Shown one piece after another: positions 17,939 through 25,548 of a stretch of DNA of 64,000 nucleotides (positions are counted from its first letter, which is position 1; the number at the start of each line of letters is the position of its first letter). This stretch comes from Roseovarius sp. THAF9. GTDB lineage: Bacteria; Pseudomonadota; Alphaproteobacteria; Rhodobacterales; Rhodobacteraceae. The DNA is taken from NCBI RefSeq assembly GCF_009363715.1, contig NZ_CP045404.1:3936001-4000000 (forward strand), in the 5' to 3' direction. The position numbers and the translations under genes are program-made. The notes below the pieces were generated by a model. It saw nothing but the letters and a program-made list of their open reading frames with translations, did no database searches and was not told the origin of the DNA.

Positions 17939-18186
17939 GATGAATCTCCTTCGTCGTTCGGGAATTCGCGGGCGAGCAGGTCGCGCAACATGTCGGCGAC
18001 GGTCACTCCTCGCTGGAAGGCGGCGATCTTGATGCGCCCGCGCAACTCGGGCGTGATGTCGATCGTCAGGCGCGCGGTGAACCTGGACGACATGCCTTCA
18101 CGGGGAGCCGCATCGGCCGACCTGATCCACTGCTCGGGATCGCCCGGTCTCGCGGCGAAGGCGCGGCGGTTTGGGCGGTCGCTCAT
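17935..18186 (-). CDS. Ribbon-helix-helix protein, ParA partner candidate
   Basis: 83 residues. The C-terminal half RFTARLTIDITPELRGRIKI followed by AAFQRGVTVADMLRDLLAREF is a ribbon-helix-helix DNA-binding domain; the N-terminus is short and charged. Directly downstream of parA with a 4-nt overlap, the position of a small centromere-binding partner (ParG-like). It could also bind the repeats at oriT. Start at 18186 chosen because it overlaps the parA stop. Confidence 0.85.
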   Translation of the reverse strand: MSDRPNRRAFAARPGDPEQWIRSADAAPREGMSSRFTARLTIDITPELRGRIKIAAFQRGVTVADMLRDLLAREFPNDEGDSS

Positions 18187-18821
18187 GGTGCGAGCCTTCC
18201 GATCTCGGCCGCGAGCGCCGCCACTTCCCGCGCGGCGATGCTGTCCGCGTCGCATTCGCAAACGAGGCGGCCGGACTGCGCGGCCGACGCAAAGATGACG
18301 CGCTGGCCGATGGTCGCGCGGAGCGCGGGCGGGTCCTGGTCGGCGAGCGCATCACCGGTCTCGCGCGCGATGATGGTTCGGGTCGGACCGCGGTTGAGGA
18401 CGAAGCGCACGACCAGTTGCGGACGGAATATCCGTGCCTCCTCGATCAGGCGCAGGATCTCCGCCGAGGCCCAGCCATCGAAGGGTGACGGCTGAACGGG
18501 AATGAGGATGATGTCGGCGGCAAGTAGCGCCGAGCGCATCAGCCCCGCAACGCGCGGCGGACCGTCGATGACGACATGATCGGCAGTGCGGGCGAGTTCC
18601 GGCGCCTCGTGATGGAGCGTGTCTCGTGCGAGGCCGATGACGCCGAAGCCCCGCGGCAGGCCCTGATGGCTGCGCCGTTCCGACCAGTCGAGCGCCGATC
18701 CCTGTGGGTCGGCATCGATCAGGGTGACGGTGCTTCCGCCTCGCGCCCATTCACCGGCGAGATGCAGAGCGAGCGTTGTCTTGCCGACACCGCCTTTCTG
18801 ATTGAGGAGCGCCGCGATCAT
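18183..18821 (-). CDS. parA: ParA family partition ATPase
   Basis: Deviant Walker A ATPase of 212 residues: MIAALLNQKGGVGKTTLALH (KGGVGKTT at 9-16), LIDADPQGSALDWSERR and VVIDGPPRVAGLMRSALLAA. No N-terminal HTH, so type Ib-like. Overlaps repA (4 nt) upstream and the RHH gene downstream. In ICEs of this family it probably stabilises the excised replicating form. Confidence 0.94.
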   Translation of the reverse strand: MIAALLNQKGGVGKTTLALHLAGEWARGGSTVTLIDADPQGSALDWSERRSHQGLPRGFGVIGLARDTLHHEAPELARTADHVVIDGPPRVAGLMRSALLAADIILIPVQPSPFDGWASAEILRLIEEARIFRPQLVVRFVLNRGPTRTIIARETGDALADQDPPALRATIGQRVIFASAAQSGRLVCECDADSIAAREVAALAAEIGRLAP

Positions 18822-19996
18822 GACGCGCCTCCCGAACCGTTTCGGGCAGGTGGATCGCTCGCGGCCCCAGCGTCGTCATCGCGTTCGGAGAACGCCGTAT
18901 GCCGCCTCCGCTCATCCTCTTTTCGGCCCGTCGGAGAGCGGTTTTCCCCAGAAGGCGCGCTCCTACAAAAGTTAGATTCTTTGTTAGACTCTAAGTTAAG
19001 GCGTCGATTTTCGCTTTGTGCGGAAGAGGTTAGATGCGGTTTGGGTTCCTGATAGCACGATGGGTCGGTTCCCGATGGCACGATAGTCCGGGTTCCCGAT
19101 AGCACGACGGCTTCCACAGCCTGTCCACAGGGCGCCGGCTCGAAGGCGAGCAGCGTGCGCCCGCCCGCTTCGATTTCGAGAAACAGCGTGTAGCCCGGCA
19201 GCGGTTGTCGCTGAATGATCGCGCGGAGCTCGAAGGCGAAGCGCTTGAATGGCGAGAGGCTCCCGGATTTGACGTAGAGGTGCCGGAGGTCGAACCGCCA
19301 GCCGCGCTTTTGTCGGCCGCCATGCTTGCGCACGATCCGGTAGAGCCAGCGTTCGATCCCGCCGGTCAGACTGAAATAGGCGCGGTCGATGGTGAGGACG
19401 AGTGCCTCGTCCAGCACCGCCTTGTAGAACCAGTCCGGCACGATGAGCTCGATTCCGTCCGGATTGCCGAACGCGTCGGCGCGCTCCGTCCATTCGTTGA
19501 TCCAGGAGAAGCGATGCATGCGCCGACCGGTCGCTGGCGCATCGGATGTGCGTTCAATGCGGCTTCGAGGATTGGCCGGCGGCTGTCGCAAAGTGGTCGC
19601 GACCGTCGTCGATTGTAGCCGGTCGAGTGCGGCTCTCAGCCGGCGATAGTCGCGCGCGCCGGTGCCACGTCCGACGAAGGTCAGGATTTCGTATGGGGTG
19701 GTTGCGATCAGGCGCGACGTGCGAAAGCCGTTGTCGCGCGCCTCGACGATCTGGCTGGCCGCCCAGATCAGGATATCGGCATCCCAGATTGTGGCCATGC
19801 CGTGTTCCGGCACGGCTTCCACGCGGATGGCGATTTCGCCGGAACGGTATTCGATCGGCTCGACGCGGTGGGATTTGGATAGAGAGAAAAACGGATAGGC
19901 CATGAGGTCCTGCGCATCGCGCGGCGCGAGATCGCTCGGCAGAGCGCGGAACAGCTCAAGCTGCTCCCGTTCCGATCTGCGGGGCCGCGCCGTCAT
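18818..19996 (-). CDS. repA: RepA-type replication initiator
   Basis: Winged-helix replication initiator (replication initiator protein A family) of 392 residues: starts MTARPRRSEREQLELFRALP, with conserved DLMAYPFFSLSKSHR, ATIWDADILIWAASQI, TTPYEILTFVGRGTG and YFSLTGGIERWLYRIVRKHG. The last ~100 residues are low-complexity and include a Ser/Gly/Thr repeat written by iteron-like DNA repeats. Its presence implies the circular form can replicate. First gene of the tightly overlapping repA-parA-RHH-DUF2840-traF run. Confidence 0.92.
   Translation of the reverse strand: MTARPRRSEREQLELFRALPSDLAPRDAQDLMAYPFFSLSKSHRVEPIEYRSGEIAIRVEAVPEHGMATIWDADILIWAASQIVEARDNGFRTSRLIATTPYEILTFVGRGTGARDYRRLRAALDRLQSTTVATTLRQPPANPRSRIERTSDAPATGRRMHRFSWINEWTERADAFGNPDGIELIVPDWFYKAVLDEALVLTIDRAYFSLTGGIERWLYRIVRKHGGRQKRGWRFDLRHLYVKSGSLSPFKRFAFELRAIIQRQPLPGYTLFLEIEAGGRTLLAFEPAPCGQAVEAVVLSGTRTIVPSGTDPSCYQEPKPHLTSSAQSENRRLNLESNKESNFCRSAPSGENRSPTGRKEDERRRHTAFSERDDDAGAASDPPARNGSGGAS
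19044..19107. repeat. Three iteron-like repeats inside repA
   Basis: GGTTCCTGATAGCACGA (19044-19060), GGTTCCCGATGGCACGA (19067-19083) and GGTTCCCGATAGCACGA (19091-19107), starting 23 and 24 nt apart, just over two helical turns. They code for repeated SGT-containing peptide near the RepA C-terminus. Spacing and position suit an origin of vegetative replication bound by RepA, but they could be only a coding repeat. Confidence 0.65.
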
Positions 19997-20004
19997 GGGA
20001 GTAT

Positions 20005-20277
20005 TCAGCGGCTCTCGGCAGACGACGGATCGTCATGACGTTTGGCCGGAAGGACCGTGCCGACGCCGGGGTCGGAGGTGGATCGCTTGGCGCCACGCTC
20101 CGCCCAAGCCTGCAGGTCGTCGACGGAATAGACGACACGGCCACCGAGTTTGCGGTAGGCAGGACCGGTCCCGTAGGTGCGGTGCTTTTCGAGGGTTCGG
20201 GCGGAAAGGCTGAGAAAGCGCGCCGCCTCGGGCGTTCTCAGATAGCGCGGCGGGATGCCGGCGGTGGCTGCGGACAT
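20005..20277 (-). CDS. AlpA/MerR-like excision factor (RdfS-like)
   Basis: 90 residues with a winged HTH of the HTH_17/AlpA kind: YLRTPEAARFLSLSARTLEK, HRTYGTGPAYRKLGGRVVYS, VDDLQAWAE. In ICEMlSymR7A the corresponding position after fseA is taken by rdfS, the recombination directionality factor that also activates the rlxS/traF operon. By position and fold this is the likely excisionase here. Strong GGAGG 10 nt before the start. Confidence 0.85.
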   Translation of the reverse strand: MSAATAGIPPRYLRTPEAARFLSLSARTLEKHRTYGTGPAYRKLGGRVVYSVDDLQAWAERGAKRSTSDPGVGTVLPAKRHDDPSSAESR

Positions 20278-20403
20278 GATCGTGCCTCCGTGATCCTTGT
20301 TGGCGCCGCCGGATATCGGCGGAGCGTCAGGGTCACGGTGGCGGAGAAGAAAGGGCGTGGGGGAGTGCGAAGATTCGAAAGTACATTCGCACCCCGATGA
20401 CCA

Positions 20404-20964
20404 CTAGTTTCGGTCGGGACGGTGTCCGAGAAGAAGTCTGCGATAACCGCCCGCCACGAGGTCGAGGCCCGATCTCGTGCGACGCATCACGGTGTCGCGC
20501 AGTGGAGCGGATTTCCAGGTGATGGCGTTGACTGGCGCGGCGCCAAAGACAGCCTCGGCGATTTCCCGGTAGGTGGCTCCTGCACGTCGACCGTCGATTG
20601 CGCGGAGGCTCTCAATGAGGCGTTGTCTGCGTTGGGGCGTCAATCTCGTGTCGGGCGATATCCGGTGATGGAGGGCAGCATCGCGGAACCGAACAATCGC
20701 ATCGACCCGATCCTGCATGAGCTGGTCGATGAGTGTAATAGCGGCCACCGATCCGTTGGGAGCTTTGCCGTCGAGGCAGATTGCTGAGAAGTGCTCGGTG
20801 CCGATCGCAAAGCGAATATAGAGACCTTCATCCGATGTTCGGGCATCGGCCGGATGGACTTTGAAAATCACCGTGGGCATGTTCGGGCCCGGTTGAGGGG
20901 CGAAGATCAGGACGCTCGGATCGACGGCAGGGCTCCAGAAGATGTCGGCATTGGGCGCGGACAA
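20404..20964 (-). CDS. FseA-like activator, C-terminal DUF2285 part
   Basis: 186 residues as an independent frame from ATG 20964 (MSAPNADIFWSPAVDPSVLI), with DUF2285 features LTPQRRQRLIESLRAIDGRR and AGATYREIAEAVFGAAPV. Homologues usually run on from the DUF6499 part in one chain (...WGLRFP then IAPNLSAPNADIFW). Here the two parts are in different frames joined by a single extra nucleotide at 20977-20980. Slipping +1 at TTT-C restores RFPIAPNLSAPN. This is the layout shown for FseA of ICEMlSymR7A (msi172-msi171), an excision activator made by programmed +1 frameshifting. Confidence 0.85.
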   Translation of the reverse strand: MSAPNADIFWSPAVDPSVLIFAPQPGPNMPTVIFKVHPADARTSDEGLYIRFAIGTEHFSAICLDGKAPNGSVAAITLIDQLMQDRVDAIVRFRDAALHHRISPDTRLTPQRRQRLIESLRAIDGRRAGATYREIAEAVFGAAPVNAITWKSAPLRDTVMRRTRSGLDLVAGGYRRLLLGHRPDRN

Positions 20965-21163
20965 GTTCGGCGCTATCGGGAAAGCGCAACCCCCAGTGCG
21001 CCGTCAGCGCGGTCGCGGCGTGATCGTCCGCGGGATCGGAAGCCGAGACTTCCTTTTCGTATTCGGGATTGCGCCTGAGAAACTCCCAGGCGAGTTCGGA
21101 AGGATTCAGACCGTTCAGATATCGATAGTTCGTCGGCTCGCGCCAGTTCGTTTTCGCCACCAT
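20828..21163 (-). CDS. FseA-like activator, N-terminal DUF6499 part
   Basis: Starts MVAKTNWREPTNYRYLNGLN then PSELAWEFLRRNPEYEKEV and HWGLRFP, the DUF6499 pattern that normally leads straight into DUF2285. After RFP (about 20980) the zero frame continues with unrelated residues (DSAELVRAQCRHL...) to 20828, overlapping the DUF2285 frame. So the meaningful zero-frame part is roughly the first 60 codons. Most likely the 5' half of one frameshift-decoded gene; a simple inactivating mutation is the alternative. Confidence 0.85.
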   Translation of the reverse strand: MVAKTNWREPTNYRYLNGLNPSELAWEFLRRNPEYEKEVSASDPADDHAATALTAHWGLRFPDSAELVRAQCRHLLEPCRRSERPDLRPSTGPEHAHGDFQSPSGRCPNIG

Positions 21164-21280
21164 GCCGATTTCCTCCCCGACTCCACGCGGTGGTTCGCAG
21201 GTCGTTGGAAGATCGCGTCAAAATTGAAACTTGGATAGCCGGGCAACCGGCATATAGAGATGCGTTTTGCGCATCACCAG

Positions 21281-21544
21281 TCAGTGATAGGCGGATCGAA
21301 GAAGATCGCGGTAGCCGTTCTCGGTCATCCAGTGTGCGCGGGCGAGATGTGTCTGGTGAACGTGTTGAGCACGATCGGGCTGTTCTTCGGGGTCGAGTCC
21401 AAAGATGATGCGGACTGCTTCAGCCCAATGCGCGGCGTCGGCCTCCGCATCAAGCAAGCGAAGATATGTCGCAAAATGCGCACGATCGTATTCGGTCAGG
21501 TGTTCGCTGTGCGGCGGCTCGTCCAGAAAGTCAGCTTGCCCCAT
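21281..21544 (-). CDS. QseM-like small DUF2285 protein
   Basis: 87 residues from ATG 21544 (MGQADFLDEPPHSEHLTEYD), then RAHFATYLRLLDAEADAAHW and DPEEQPDRAQHVHQTHLARA-HWMTENGYRDLL, the compact DUF2285 form. In ICEMlSymR7A the small DUF2285 protein QseM is the antiactivator that binds FseA and TraR. Position beside the FseA-like gene supports that role; binding is inferred. The frame open to 21661 has no conserved sequence before residue 40. Confidence 0.8.
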   Translation of the reverse strand: MGQADFLDEPPHSEHLTEYDRAHFATYLRLLDAEADAAHWAEAVRIIFGLDPEEQPDRAQHVHQTHLARAHWMTENGYRDLLRSAYH

Positions 21545-21669
21545 CTGTCCCCCAGTCCATTGGCGCGAGGCCTCGGTACATATGGTTAACGTAAATTGAC
21601 AAAATTTGTAGTGGCGCGCCGAAAAACCGCTCCGCAAGATGTGGCGCATTGCGCCTGACACTTCCGTCG

Positions 21670-21930
21670 TCAGGCCAGCGCTTCCGACTTGTCAGGTTTC
21701 GTGGCATCGACAATCATCACTCCTTCTCCTCGGTCAGAGGACAGGAAGACGATGCCTGCTGCTTCGAGCGCCCGGCGAATCTGGTCGCACGTGCTCTCAT
21801 GCACCTTGAGTCCATTGACGGATTCGAGGCGCTTGAGTGCGGTCAGCGAAACCAGGGCCTTCTCAGCGAGCATCTCTTGCGTCCAACCGAGCAATGCGCG
21901 CGCGGCCCGTGCCTGTCGGGCGGTGATCAT
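21670..21930 (-). CDS. XRE-family regulator (QseC-like position)
   Basis: 86 residues: ITARQARAARALLGWTQEML-AEKALVSLTALKRLESVNG is a phage-Cro-type HTH; the C-terminal FLSSDRGEGVMIVDA is short and variable. A 20-bp perfect palindrome overlaps its start codon and a second palindrome sits 42 bp upstream, so it is probably autoregulated. Upstream of the QseM-like gene on the same strand, with AGGAGG before the ATG. Likely the master switch for transfer, by analogy with QseC of ICEMlSymR7A. Confidence 0.88.
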   Translation of the reverse strand: MITARQARAARALLGWTQEMLAEKALVSLTALKRLESVNGLKVHESTCDQIRRALEAAGIVFLSSDRGEGVMIVDATKPDKSEALA

Positions 21931-21986
21931 GCATGATCACCTCCTACAGACCCCGGCATTCACGCCACTAAAACGACTATAATAGT
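21922..21986. promoter_or_regulatory. Two palindromic operators at the XRE gene
   Basis: GGTGATCATGCATGATCACC (21922-21941) is a perfect 20-bp palindrome covering the start codon and ribosome-binding region. CGACTAT-A-ATAGTCG (21972-21986) is a perfect 7-bp inverted repeat whose centre contains TATAAT on one strand and TATTAT on the other, so it probably overlaps a -10 box. Good candidates for the two binding sites of the XRE protein. Confidence 0.7.
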
Positions 21987-22114
21987 CGCCTTGGGCTGAT
22001 TTGAAAGCAAAAAAACTGTTTTGAATCGGGCAATCGGCGGTTGACGGCACATCTGATTCGGTCGGCACAAGAAAAGGTCCCGCCCGGACCTGCCGGGCGG
22101 GAATCTGTCCGGCT

Positions 22115-22435
22115 TCACTCGCCGTTGCGGCGGGTGGGACGGGACCAGATGAGGCTGTAACCTCCGTCCTCGTCGTCGAAGAGGTTGGCGTAGATCGGAG
22201 CGGTGAAGCTCGGATCGTCGAGCTTGAGGCCGAGATAGTCGCGGCCCTCGTTCGACTGCTTGGACCAGGCGGCTCCAATTTCGGCGCGGCCGACCAGGAC
22301 GCGGTGGCTGGGAGCGTTCTCGCTGGTCTGGTTGGTTTCGGGAACGATGCGGACGTTCTTGGCCTGCACGTTGAGGGTGACAATCTCGCCGGTGAATTCG
22401 TTGCCGGACTTCTTGAAGGTGCCGATGGTCGCCAT
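22115..22435 (-). CDS. DUF736 family protein (copy 2)
   Basis: 106 residues: MATIGTFKKSGNEFTGEIVT, ENAPSHRVLVGRAEIGAAW, YLGLKLDDPSFTAPIYANLF, ending SLIWSRPTRRNGE. Clear paralogue of the copy at 16490-16825 but diverged. Function unknown. It is preceded on its strand by a leader motif also found before the DUF2493 gene (see repeats). Confidence 0.9.
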   Translation of the reverse strand: MATIGTFKKSGNEFTGEIVTLNVQAKNVRIVPETNQTSENAPSHRVLVGRAEIGAAWSKQSNEGRDYLGLKLDDPSFTAPIYANLFDDEDGGYSLIWSRPTRRNGE

Positions 22436-23016
22436 GGTAGTTCTCCTTGATCACTGGTTTCGAGCCCGCACCATGCGGCCTCGATGGCGATCGGAAGGGC
22501 CGGAGGCGATCGACGGCGCATCGCTTGCGACCGCAGCGTCAGCGGAGGATGGCGATCCGGCGGGTTTCTTGCCTCGCGAGGAATGGCGGCGTAGCCGGCA
22601 GGGGAAGAAATTTGACGGGCGCCATTGAGCCATAGGCGATCGAGGCGCAGCCGGTCTTCGGCCAGATCAGCCCATTGGAGAGGCCGTTTGGAGCGGTCGG
22701 CTCACAGGGATCGTTCAAGGAGAGAATGGCAGCTCTGAGTGCCCCGCTTTATGTCCGGCGAAGGCACGGAAATCGTCTTCGGCCCAGCAAGCCATTCCGC
22801 TCCGTATCCAGCCACACCGCCGGACACGAACCTACAGCCCACCCCCATGCATGTCTGGCTAAGCGAATCGGGACTGCACGCGCCATGCCGTCCGCGGAGG
22901 TGACCCACCATCGAAAACATCGATGCGTTCGGCACCGCGTCTACGCCTCGCTCAGCCTTCGATACGGACGCGGCACAAGACCTCAGCCCCTGTCCCGGCT
23001 TCGCCTGCAATGGCAT
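22436..23016. other. Non-coding stretch between DUF736 and a membrane protein
   Basis: 581 bp. The first ~155 bp form the leader of the DUF736 gene, including the shared motif at 22529-22590. In the remaining ~425 bp no frame shows a recognisable protein or convincing start on either strand, and no tRNA-like or strong terminator structure was seen. Confidence 0.5.
22529..22590 (-). repeat. Leader motif B, copy before DUF736
   Basis: About 62 bp with GCGTCAGCGGAGGATGGCG exact and flanks about three-quarters matching to 25649-25710. It lies about 95 bp upstream of the DUF736 start; the other copy is about 100 bp upstream of the DUF2493 start, in the same orientation. Conserved distance to the start codon suggests a regulatory leader. 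Confidence 0.65.
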
Positions 23017-23454
23017 TCAGATGCTGGCAGGCGTCTGTCCGGCAGGCCCGGGCGGGGTCATTGAGGTCACGCGCACGAACGCCGTGATGCCGACCGCCAC
23101 CGCGCCGATCACGGAGAAGACGGTCTGCCAGGTCTCCGACGGCATGAGATGCTTGACGATGCCGTGGGTGGCGTGGAAGCCCGCAACGGCGGCAGGTGCG
23201 ACGAAAGCGAGCGCTACGGAGAGTTTTACCCACATGGGCCGGGCGAACAGGATGAGGAACTGCGCAATGCCGAACACAAGGCCCGCGCCGACAAGTCCGA
23301 CAAGGACGCTGCCCGGCAGGCCCGCGCCGGTCTGATAGGCCCACATTCCTGCCGCCACGCCGCCGAGCGCCGGCAACGCATAGATGGCGAGCGTGAACAG
23401 CAACCAGCAGAGGACTGCAATTGCAGTGATGGATCCGAGAATTGCAATAATCAT
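23017..23454 (-). CDS. Small polytopic membrane protein
   Basis: 145 residues from ATG 23454 (GGAG upstream). Four or five hydrophobic segments: MIIAILGSITAIAVLCWLLF, then ALPALGGVAAGMWAYQTGAG, VLVGLVGAGLVFGIAQFLIL, LSVALAFVAPAAVAGFHATH and FSVIGAVAVGITAFVRV. No enzyme motif seen. Membrane proteins of this size occur as hypothetical genes on alphaproteobacterial conjugative elements; role unknown. It lies just inside the right arm of the inverted repeat. Confidence 0.75.
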   Translation of the reverse strand: MIIAILGSITAIAVLCWLLFTLAIYALPALGGVAAGMWAYQTGAGLPGSVLVGLVGAGLVFGIAQFLILFARPMWVKLSVALAFVAPAAVAGFHATHGIVKHLMPSETWQTVFSVIGAVAVGITAFVRVTSMTPPGPAGQTPASI

Positions 23455-23578
23455 GGTGGCATCTCCGTAAGATGAGGTTCGAACGGTTGCGCCTCCACCA
23501 CCACCACGGCGCACAAGAACTATATCACAATTGTTGCTGAGCTGTGAGCCAGAAGGTCCGCTCCGAACCCTTTCAAGA

Positions 23579-24606
23579 CATTCGGTGACATGCCGCCCGG
23601 CCGGTAGGACCGGGCGGCAACCAGATCAACTCTTGTATGCCGAAACCATCAACATCATTGGCCGCTCCATCTCTTCGGCCAGCTCTGGCATCGCCGCGAT
23701 CTGGTCCGATGTCGGTGAAAACTCCTCGATCCGTCGCAGAGCGAAGCCCGCGCCGATCAGGGTGTTTATCGTAGTCGCCAGTGTCCGATGCTGCTTCAGC
23801 ACCCCCTCGGCGAAACCAGTTGGTGCTGCGCTCGCCCTCTGTCGAATAGCCGTTGACCGGCCATGTCTTGCGTCCGTTCTCGTCCTCAATCCAATCCGGA
23901 TGGATTGCGGCCATGAAGATCGGGTGCTCAATCGTGAAGACTAGATCGCCGCCGCGCGTAAGCGCGCGATGGAGCGTGCGCATCAGCAGCCCGAAATCGC
24001 GTACGTAGTGGAAGGTAAGTGCGCTATAGATCAAATCGAAGGCTGCATCTGACAGTTCGAGCGCGTCAAGATCGGCAATGCGATAGGTGATGGCGGCATC
24101 GTCAGTGTCGGCCCGGGCTCGGTCGATCATGTTTCGGGACAGGTCAAGACCCAGGACCGTTTCCGCCCCCTGTTCGCGGAACCAGCGGGATGCCCAACCG
24201 AAGCCGCAGCCCAGATCGGCCACGCTCTTGCCTGCCACGTCTGGCAGCAACGCGCGGATGGCGGGCCATTCCGGCGCACCATCCAGCCCTTGCACCTGAC
24301 GGGGAAGCTGGCTGTAGCCAGCGAAGAAATCGGGATTGTCGTAGATATTCTGTGCCATGTTCATCTCCAGAGAAAAAGGGGAGGACGAGGCACGTTTTCC
24401 ACGCCAAAACACCTCGTCCGAAAGGGCGAGGCCGAGGCTGGCAATCGGCGTGGTCAGGTCGCGTGATCGTCATCCCGGCATCCCGCCAAGGGGACACCGG
24501 CTGACCGGGCGACTATATGGATGTCCTTCTCAACCATGCGAACGGTATCGACCGTGAGGTTAGAAAAGTCAATTTCATCGCCATGCGAGTGGCCGGAATG
24601 TCCCGC
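23579..24606. repeat. Right arm of the ~1.03-kb inverted repeat
   Basis: Reverse complement of 9152-10178 with scattered substitutions. The inner ends of the two arms are 13.4 kb apart and enclose copG, traG, SDR, relaxase, oriT and the whole replication/regulation block. The outer end reads TTAGCGGGACATTCCGGCC on the minus strand, where the left arm has TATGCGGACATTCCGGCC. Confidence 0.9.
23626..24364 (-). pseudogene. SAM-dependent methyltransferase, +1 frameshifted (right copy)
   Basis: Second copy of the gene at 9393-10131, with changes such as VADLGCGFGWASRWF conserved but GIDLSRKMIDRA now GLDLSRNMIDRA. The same extra base splits the frame (near 23812, complement of TTT C GCC). Both partial frames have stayed open in both copies. 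If read with a +1 slip the product is a 246-residue class I methyltransferase. No ABC-F fragment accompanies this copy. Confidence 0.75.
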
Positions 24607-24627
24607 TAAGCCGCCATATGCAGCGGT

Positions 24628-25548
24628 TCATTCGAACCGCCAGACCGGGATGCCGAGTTTCCTGGCCTTGTCGGCGAGGTTCTCCTGGATGCCGGTGCCG
24701 GGGAAGACCATGACCCCGATCGGCAGGACATCGAGCATCTGATCGTTGCGCTTGAAGGGCGCGGCGCGGCCGTGGTTCGTCCAGTCCGGCGCAAAGCCGA
24801 TTTGAGTGACGTTGCGGTGATCGGCCCAGCGGGCGGCGATCTTCTCGGCGCCTTTCGGCGACTTGCCGTGCATCAGCACCATGTCCGGGTGCTTGGCATG
24901 CACCTGGTCGAGCTTGTCCCAGATCAGCTTGTGATCGTTGTAGTCGGCTCCGCCGGAGACGGCGACCTTCGGACCTTCGGGTAACAGCACCTCCCGGTTG
25001 GCGCGTTTGCGCTCCGCGATGAAGTCCCGGCTGTCGATCATCGCCGATGTCAGGGCGCGATGGTTGACGTGCGAGCCGGTGCGCGGTGACCACGGCGATC
25101 CTGTGGTGCGCAGATAGTGCTCGGCGGCGCTGTCGCGGAAGACTTCCAGACTGTCGCGCCGTTCGATGAGACCTTGGCCGGTCTCAATGAGGCGTTCGAG
25201 CTCGACCGCCTTGATTTCGGAACCGTCCTGTTCACGCTGTCCGCGCTTCTGGGCCTGCTCGTTGTCGTCGAGCTTGCGCTCGAGCCGGTCGGCCGCACGG
25301 TGGAACATGTTGACCGTCGACCAGAGCAGATCGTCGAGTTCGCCATCTAGGGCGGTATCCGCCATGGTGGCGATCAGGGCGTCGAAGATGTCGGAGACTG
25401 CGCCCGCGATGACATTGTCCTCCGGGACGAGGCGGGGGTCCGGACCGTGCCCGTCGTGGCAGTAGCCATGAAGTTCCAGTTCGTTCAGTGCGTGCTCGGT
25501 TGGCGAGGATTCGTGATGGGGTTCGAAGGTGTCGTCGTCGAGTGTCAT
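24628..25548 (-). CDS. DUF2493 (SLOG-like) domain protein
   Basis: 306 residues. The N-terminal ~190 are mostly helical and charged; the C-terminal part is the DUF2493 nucleotide-binding-type domain: PKVAVSGGADYNDHKLIWDK, MVLMHGKSPKGAEKIAARWA, PIGVMVFPGTGIQENLADKA. SLOG-related domains bind nucleotide ligands, but this family has no proven activity; it is a common marker of the leading region of alphaproteobacterial plasmids and ICEs. Its stop is 22 bp from the outer end of the right repeat arm. Confidence 0.9.
   Translation of the reverse strand: MTLDDDTFEPHHESSPTEHALNELELHGYCHDGHGPDPRLVPEDNVIAGAVSDIFDALIATMADTALDGELDDLLWSTVNMFHRAADRLERKLDDNEQAQKRGQREQDGSEIKAVELERLIETGQGLIERRDSLEVFRDSAAEHYLRTTGSPWSPRTGSHVNHRALTSAMIDSRDFIAERKRANREVLLPEGPKVAVSGGADYNDHKLIWDKLDQVHAKHPDMVLMHGKSPKGAEKIAARWADHRNVTQIGFAPDWTNHGRAAPFKRNDQMLDVLPIGVMVFPGTGIQENLADKARKLGIPVWRFE

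Noticed and set aside
22675..23064. 129-codon plus-strand frame in the DUF736 gap
   Set aside because: Overlaps the end of the membrane-protein gene on the other strand, has biased Arg/His-rich composition and no domain.
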